DNA of 7,437 bases, taken from positions 1 through 7,437 of the forward strand of contig CAZVIK010000197.1 of the NCBI GenBank assembly GCA_964627045.1, given 5' to 3'. The notes under the pieces are model-generated. The model saw only the letters and a list, made by a program, of their open reading frames with translations. It was not told where the DNA came from and ran no database searches. The translations under genes were made by a program, and so were the position numbers. This DNA comes from CAZVIK01 sp964627045 (lineage in GTDB: Bacteria; Acidobacteriota; Terriglobia; Bryobacterales; Bryobacteraceae). This document shows, piece after piece, positions 5,672-7,437 of this stretch; the first letter of the stretch is position 1; every line of letters starts with the position of its first letter.

Positions 5672-6800
5672 GGCCCTTTCTCCTTCTTCGTGCGAACCAG
5701 ACTAGCAGCCCAACGACACCGACGCCAGCGGCTAGTGGTATCCATCGACGAGCGGTTGTCGCGCGCTCAGGAAGTGTCGCGACATTCGGATCGGCAAGTC
5801 GTACCCAAGCCGCACGCACCTCGGAATCGCTGAGGCTCGAAACGCCAAGTCGTTCCGCTAATGGCTCGATGCGTGCGAGACCGCCGAGCGCAGCCGACAC
5901 GACACCACCCGAGGCAGCCAGCACAAGGACGCAGGCGTTAGCAATGGCAGCCCTGCGTTCGCGCGCTCCCAGGTCCTCTAGCGATTGTGAAGCACTGGCG
6001 ACGCCGAGCCGAGGATCTTTCAGTTTGCCGATCCGTGCCACTTCGACCGGGCCGAGACCAGCAGCGGCAGCGAGCAGAAACCAGCGCGTTACGATTTCCT
6101 GCGAGACCGGGACCCAACGTGGAATGTCGCCGACACGGCGCCCGAAGATGGATTCTTCGGGCCAGTACCAGCGATCGCCCCANNNNNNNNNNGGTCGGTC
6201 CGCGTAGCGCGGCAAGCACTCGCGCTCGATCTTCTCGCGTTCGATCGGCGTGCGCGCTCGATTCGCGCGCCAGAACGCAAGCAATTCTGCCTCGCTCGCT
6301 GTGCTGGAAATCAAACCCTTCTTGCGGTCGATGTGATAGCCAAACCCCGGATGATCGGTCGTTTTCCAGCGCTCGAATTGCTCGCGTTCTTCGGCCGCGG
6401 TTGCTGGTGCCCACCGCGAGAAACACAGACACCCGCTCGGCTCGTTGTAAACGGTTGCGGTCGTTCCGTCCGGCAGTTCGCATTCCGCTTTCAGCGTGAC
6501 GACGCCGACCGCAGGTTGCGAGAGCGCCGCCACCACCGCACCGACAGCTCCACCGACGACAGCTCCGACCGGCCCGAACGTCGCTCCCAGGGCCGCGCCT
6601 GCGGCAGCCTGCTCGAGTAGCACCGTTGCGCTGTCGAACCACCCCGCCAGCCCAGCAGCGGCGAAGACGGGTCTGCCCTGCTCGAGCGCGGCGCGTGCTT
6701 CCGCACGTCCCTCGCTCGCACGCTCGATCGCGCCCTCCAGCGTGCGCCAGGTAGCGCGCGCGGCGTCGATCGTCGGGCTGATGTCGATTGCATCGCTCAT
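5664..6800 (-). CDS. Membrane protein with glycine-zipper segment and C-terminal anchor (378 aa, contains assembly gap)
   Basis: No family is recognised. Residues 1-64 are helical and charged (MSDAIDISPTIDAARATW...). Residues 65-93 are a Gly/Ala-rich hydrophobic stretch with small residues every third or fourth position (AALGATFGPVGAVVGGAVGA), a glycine-zipper pattern seen in membrane-inserting or channel-forming segments. A soluble central part follows with cysteines at SGCLCF and a run interrupted by the N gap near residue 203. Further hydrophobic segments lie near 285-310, and the C-terminal helix (WIPLAAGVGVVGLLVWFA, 353-370) ends in RRRRKGRG. The frame is open on both sides of the gap with ten Ns. 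ATG 6800 has GGAG about 10 bases upstream. A virion membrane or DNA-delivery protein is plausible, because glycine-rich segments plus an anchor would suit a conduit, but this is inference. Confidence 0.8.
   Translation of the reverse strand: MSDAIDISPTIDAARATWRTLEGAIERASEGRAEARAALEQGRPVFAAAGLAGWFDSATVLLEQAAAGAALGATFGPVGAVVGGAVGAVVAALSQPAVGVVTLKAECELPDGTTATVYNEPSGCLCFSRWAPATAAEEREQFERWKTTDHPGFGYHIDRKKGLISSTASEAELLAFWRANRARTPIEREKIERECLPRYADRXXXXWGDRWYWPEESIFGRRVGDIPRWVPVSQEIVTRWFLLAAAAGLGPVEVARIGKLKDPRLGVASASQSLEDLGARERRAAIANACVLVLAASGGVVSAALGGLARIEPLAERLGVSSLSDSEVRAAWVRLADPNVATLPERATTARRWIPLAAGVGVVGLLVWFARRRRKGRG
6183..6192. other. Assembly gap (10 N) inside the 378-aa protein gene
   Basis: Ten Ns at a scaffold join. 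The gene's frame stays in register across exactly ten bases, or any length leaving remainder one on division by three. A few residues around position 203 are unknown and the true gap may be larger. Confidence 0.9.
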
Positions 6801-6868
6801 GCGAAGCCCGCTCCGTCGTCGTCGTCGGCTGCGCGCAGGTCAACGATCCGAGCGTTGCCAGGTATCAC
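6797..6868 (-). CDS. Doubtful short frame (23 aa from GTG) ending in an ATGA overlap
   Basis: After the TAG of the zinc protein (6926-6928), the same frame stays open for 42 codons, reading RDLWQQQTAAGVPYARTVRV and on through an Asp run DDDD to a TGA at 6797-6799. That TGA overlaps the next gene's ATG as ATGA, the junction used elsewhere in this cluster. Within the stretch the only usual start is GTG 6868, which would give 23 residues beginning MIPGNARIVDLR, but no proper Shine-Dalgarno precedes it. Alternatives are occasional read-through of the TAG, which would extend the 150-aa protein past its acidic tail, or a non-coding spacer. It is included because the stretch looks protein-like. Confidence 0.3.
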   Translation of the reverse strand: MIPGNARIVDLRAADDDDGAGFA

Positions 6869-6925
6869 CCTGACGGTGCGTGCGTAGGGTACGCCAGCAG
6901 CGGTCTGCTGCTGCCAAAGATCGCG

Positions 6926-7378
6926 CTAGGCTGCGTCGGTCGGCTCGTCTTCGGGCTCGTCTTCGGGCTCGTCTTCGGGCTCGTCTTCGGGCTCGTCTTC
7001 GTCGTCAGGGTCCTCAGTGAAACGCACGCGGCCGTCGAGTAGAAGCTCGCCCAGCTCTTGCCAGCGCAACCGGCGACCATCGCCCGCAATCCAGTAGAGG
7101 CGAGCGACCCCGAGCACGAGCGCGACCAGATCGATCGGCAGCGCTGCGCGCCGCTCGACAGCGAGCTTTCCCGCGCGGCAATAGGGGCATTGACGATCGC
7201 CCGTTGGCGGCGGTTCACCAGCCACGATGGCGCTTGCGATGGTGCGCAGCTCTACGCCACGAGCGCGCGCTTCGAGCGCTCGCCGCACCTCGCCTAACGC
7301 CTTCGCGGTCAGGTCGAGCACGGGTTGCGGCGTCGGCGTACAGCCCTCGGCCGAGCAGTATGGGCACGCGATCTTCAA
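6926..7378 (-). CDS. Two-CxxC zinc-binding protein with acidic DEPE-repeat tail (150 aa)
   Basis: No named family is recognised. Two CPYC motifs (Cys5/Cys8 and Cys64/Cys67) are the four ligands expected of a zinc ribbon, separated by a helical insert of some 50 residues. A third nearby cysteine (13) and a basic region (RRLRW near 102-106) follow. Residues 80-97 (LPIDLVALVLGVARLYWI) are hydrophobic but probably a buried helix rather than a membrane span. The end, from about residue 122, is strongly acidic: (DEPE) repeats encoded by five perfect 12-bp repeats, then PTDAA. Zinc ribbons of this kind are common in nucleic-acid-binding and regulatory proteins, and an acidic tail may act as a DNA mimic or binding surface; both are inference. 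The start is TTG 7378, overlapping the upstream TGA as TTGA, with AAGGGG 7 bases before it. Confidence 0.75.
   Translation of the reverse strand: MKIACPYCSAEGCTPTPQPVLDLTAKALGEVRRALEARARGVELRTIASAIVAGEPPPTGDRQCPYCRAGKLAVERRAALPIDLVALVLGVARLYWIAGDGRRLRWQELGELLLDGRVRFTEDPDDEDEPEDEPEDEPEDEPEDEPTDAA
6942..7001 (-). repeat. 12-bp tandem repeat, five perfect copies, encoding DEPE units
   Basis: GGCTCGTCTTCG on the plus strand is repeated five times without mismatch and encodes an Asp-Glu-Pro-Glu block on the minus strand. The unit is a multiple of three, so copy-number change is frame-neutral. The absence of any mismatch suggests recent expansion or strong sequence homogenisation. Exact copy number could be affected by assembly. 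Confidence 0.97.
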
Positions 7379-7437
7379 TATCCGACCCCTTCTTCACGCC
7401 GTGTGCACGCTTGGCATTGATAGCCCTTGCGCGCTTC
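7375..7437 (-). CDS. C-terminal end of a CxxC protein, 5' part beyond window edge
   Basis: The last 20 codons before the TGA at 7375-7377 read EARKGYQCQACTRREEGVGY. The CQAC pair in a basic context looks like half of a zinc-binding motif, and the stop overlaps the next gene's TTG start as TTGA, matching the other junctions. The segment is too short to assign a family. Another frame is also open across this edge, so the choice rests on the overlap and the CxxC motif. Confidence 0.5.
   Translation of the reverse strand, partial: EARKGYQCQACTRREEGVGY

Noticed and set aside
5938..6843. Minus-strand frame of 301 codons overlapping the 378-aa gene
   Set aside because: Wrong register of the 378-aa gene. 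The composition is Arg/Cys/Gly scrambled and the real frame gives clear helices and an ATGA junction.

Overview
This is a GC-rich window (roughly 60-65% G+C by eye) from a bacterial virus or virus-like element. Every gene I can support lies on the minus strand. The genes are packed almost without gaps: most junctions are 4-8 base stop/start overlaps (ATGA, GTGA, TTGA, TAATG), starts are often GTG or TTG, and G-rich Shine-Dalgarno sequences (GGAGG, GAGGGG, GAGGGGG) sit 6-9 bases upstream. No promoter, terminator, tRNA, rRNA, CRISPR or insertion sequence is visible. Two 10-base runs of N (5508-5517 and 6183-6192) show that this is a scaffolded, probably metagenomic, assembly. The host cannot be named. 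The hexamer CGATCG is clearly over-represented and is a clue to composition.

In transcription order (right to left) the layout is as follows. (1) The right edge carries the last codons of a CxxC protein, then a 150-aa two-CxxC zinc-binding protein with a (DEPE)n acidic tail, then a short doubtful frame. (2) Next come two large proteins with a C-terminal membrane anchor: one of 378 aa, and one of about 380 aa whose gene is split by an assembly gap and has to be joined across it. (3) Then a 238-aa soluble, beta-strand-rich protein preceded by the largest intergenic space and a strong Shine-Dalgarno; it is the best capsid candidate, but on circumstantial grounds only. (4) A 137-aa soluble helical protein and a 316-aa protein with a C-terminal membrane helix and an extremely basic tail follow. 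(5) A run of very small genes comes next: a possible 43-aa CPQC peptide, a 56-aa one-helix protein, a 109-aa basic beta-rich protein, an 89-aa one-helix protein with a basic tail, and a 61-aa one-helix protein. (6) The left end holds a 215-aa protein with a Ser/Thr/Gly repeat linker and two membrane helices, an 86-aa two-helix holin-like protein, and the first 130 residues of a CHAP or NlpC/P60-type cell-wall hydrolase cut by the window edge.

At least eight of the 16 predicted products carry membrane helices, several with the plan 'outer domain - one helix - Lys/Arg tail', and the block ends in a holin/lysin-like pair. No terminase, portal or tail gene is recognisable. My working inference is the structural and lysis part of a small tailless phage with an internal membrane (corticovirus, tectivirus, autolykivirus or FLiP-like in lifestyle), apparently divergent from anything I can recognise by sequence. 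Only the lysin is assigned from a motif. The capsid and virus-type assignments are hypotheses.
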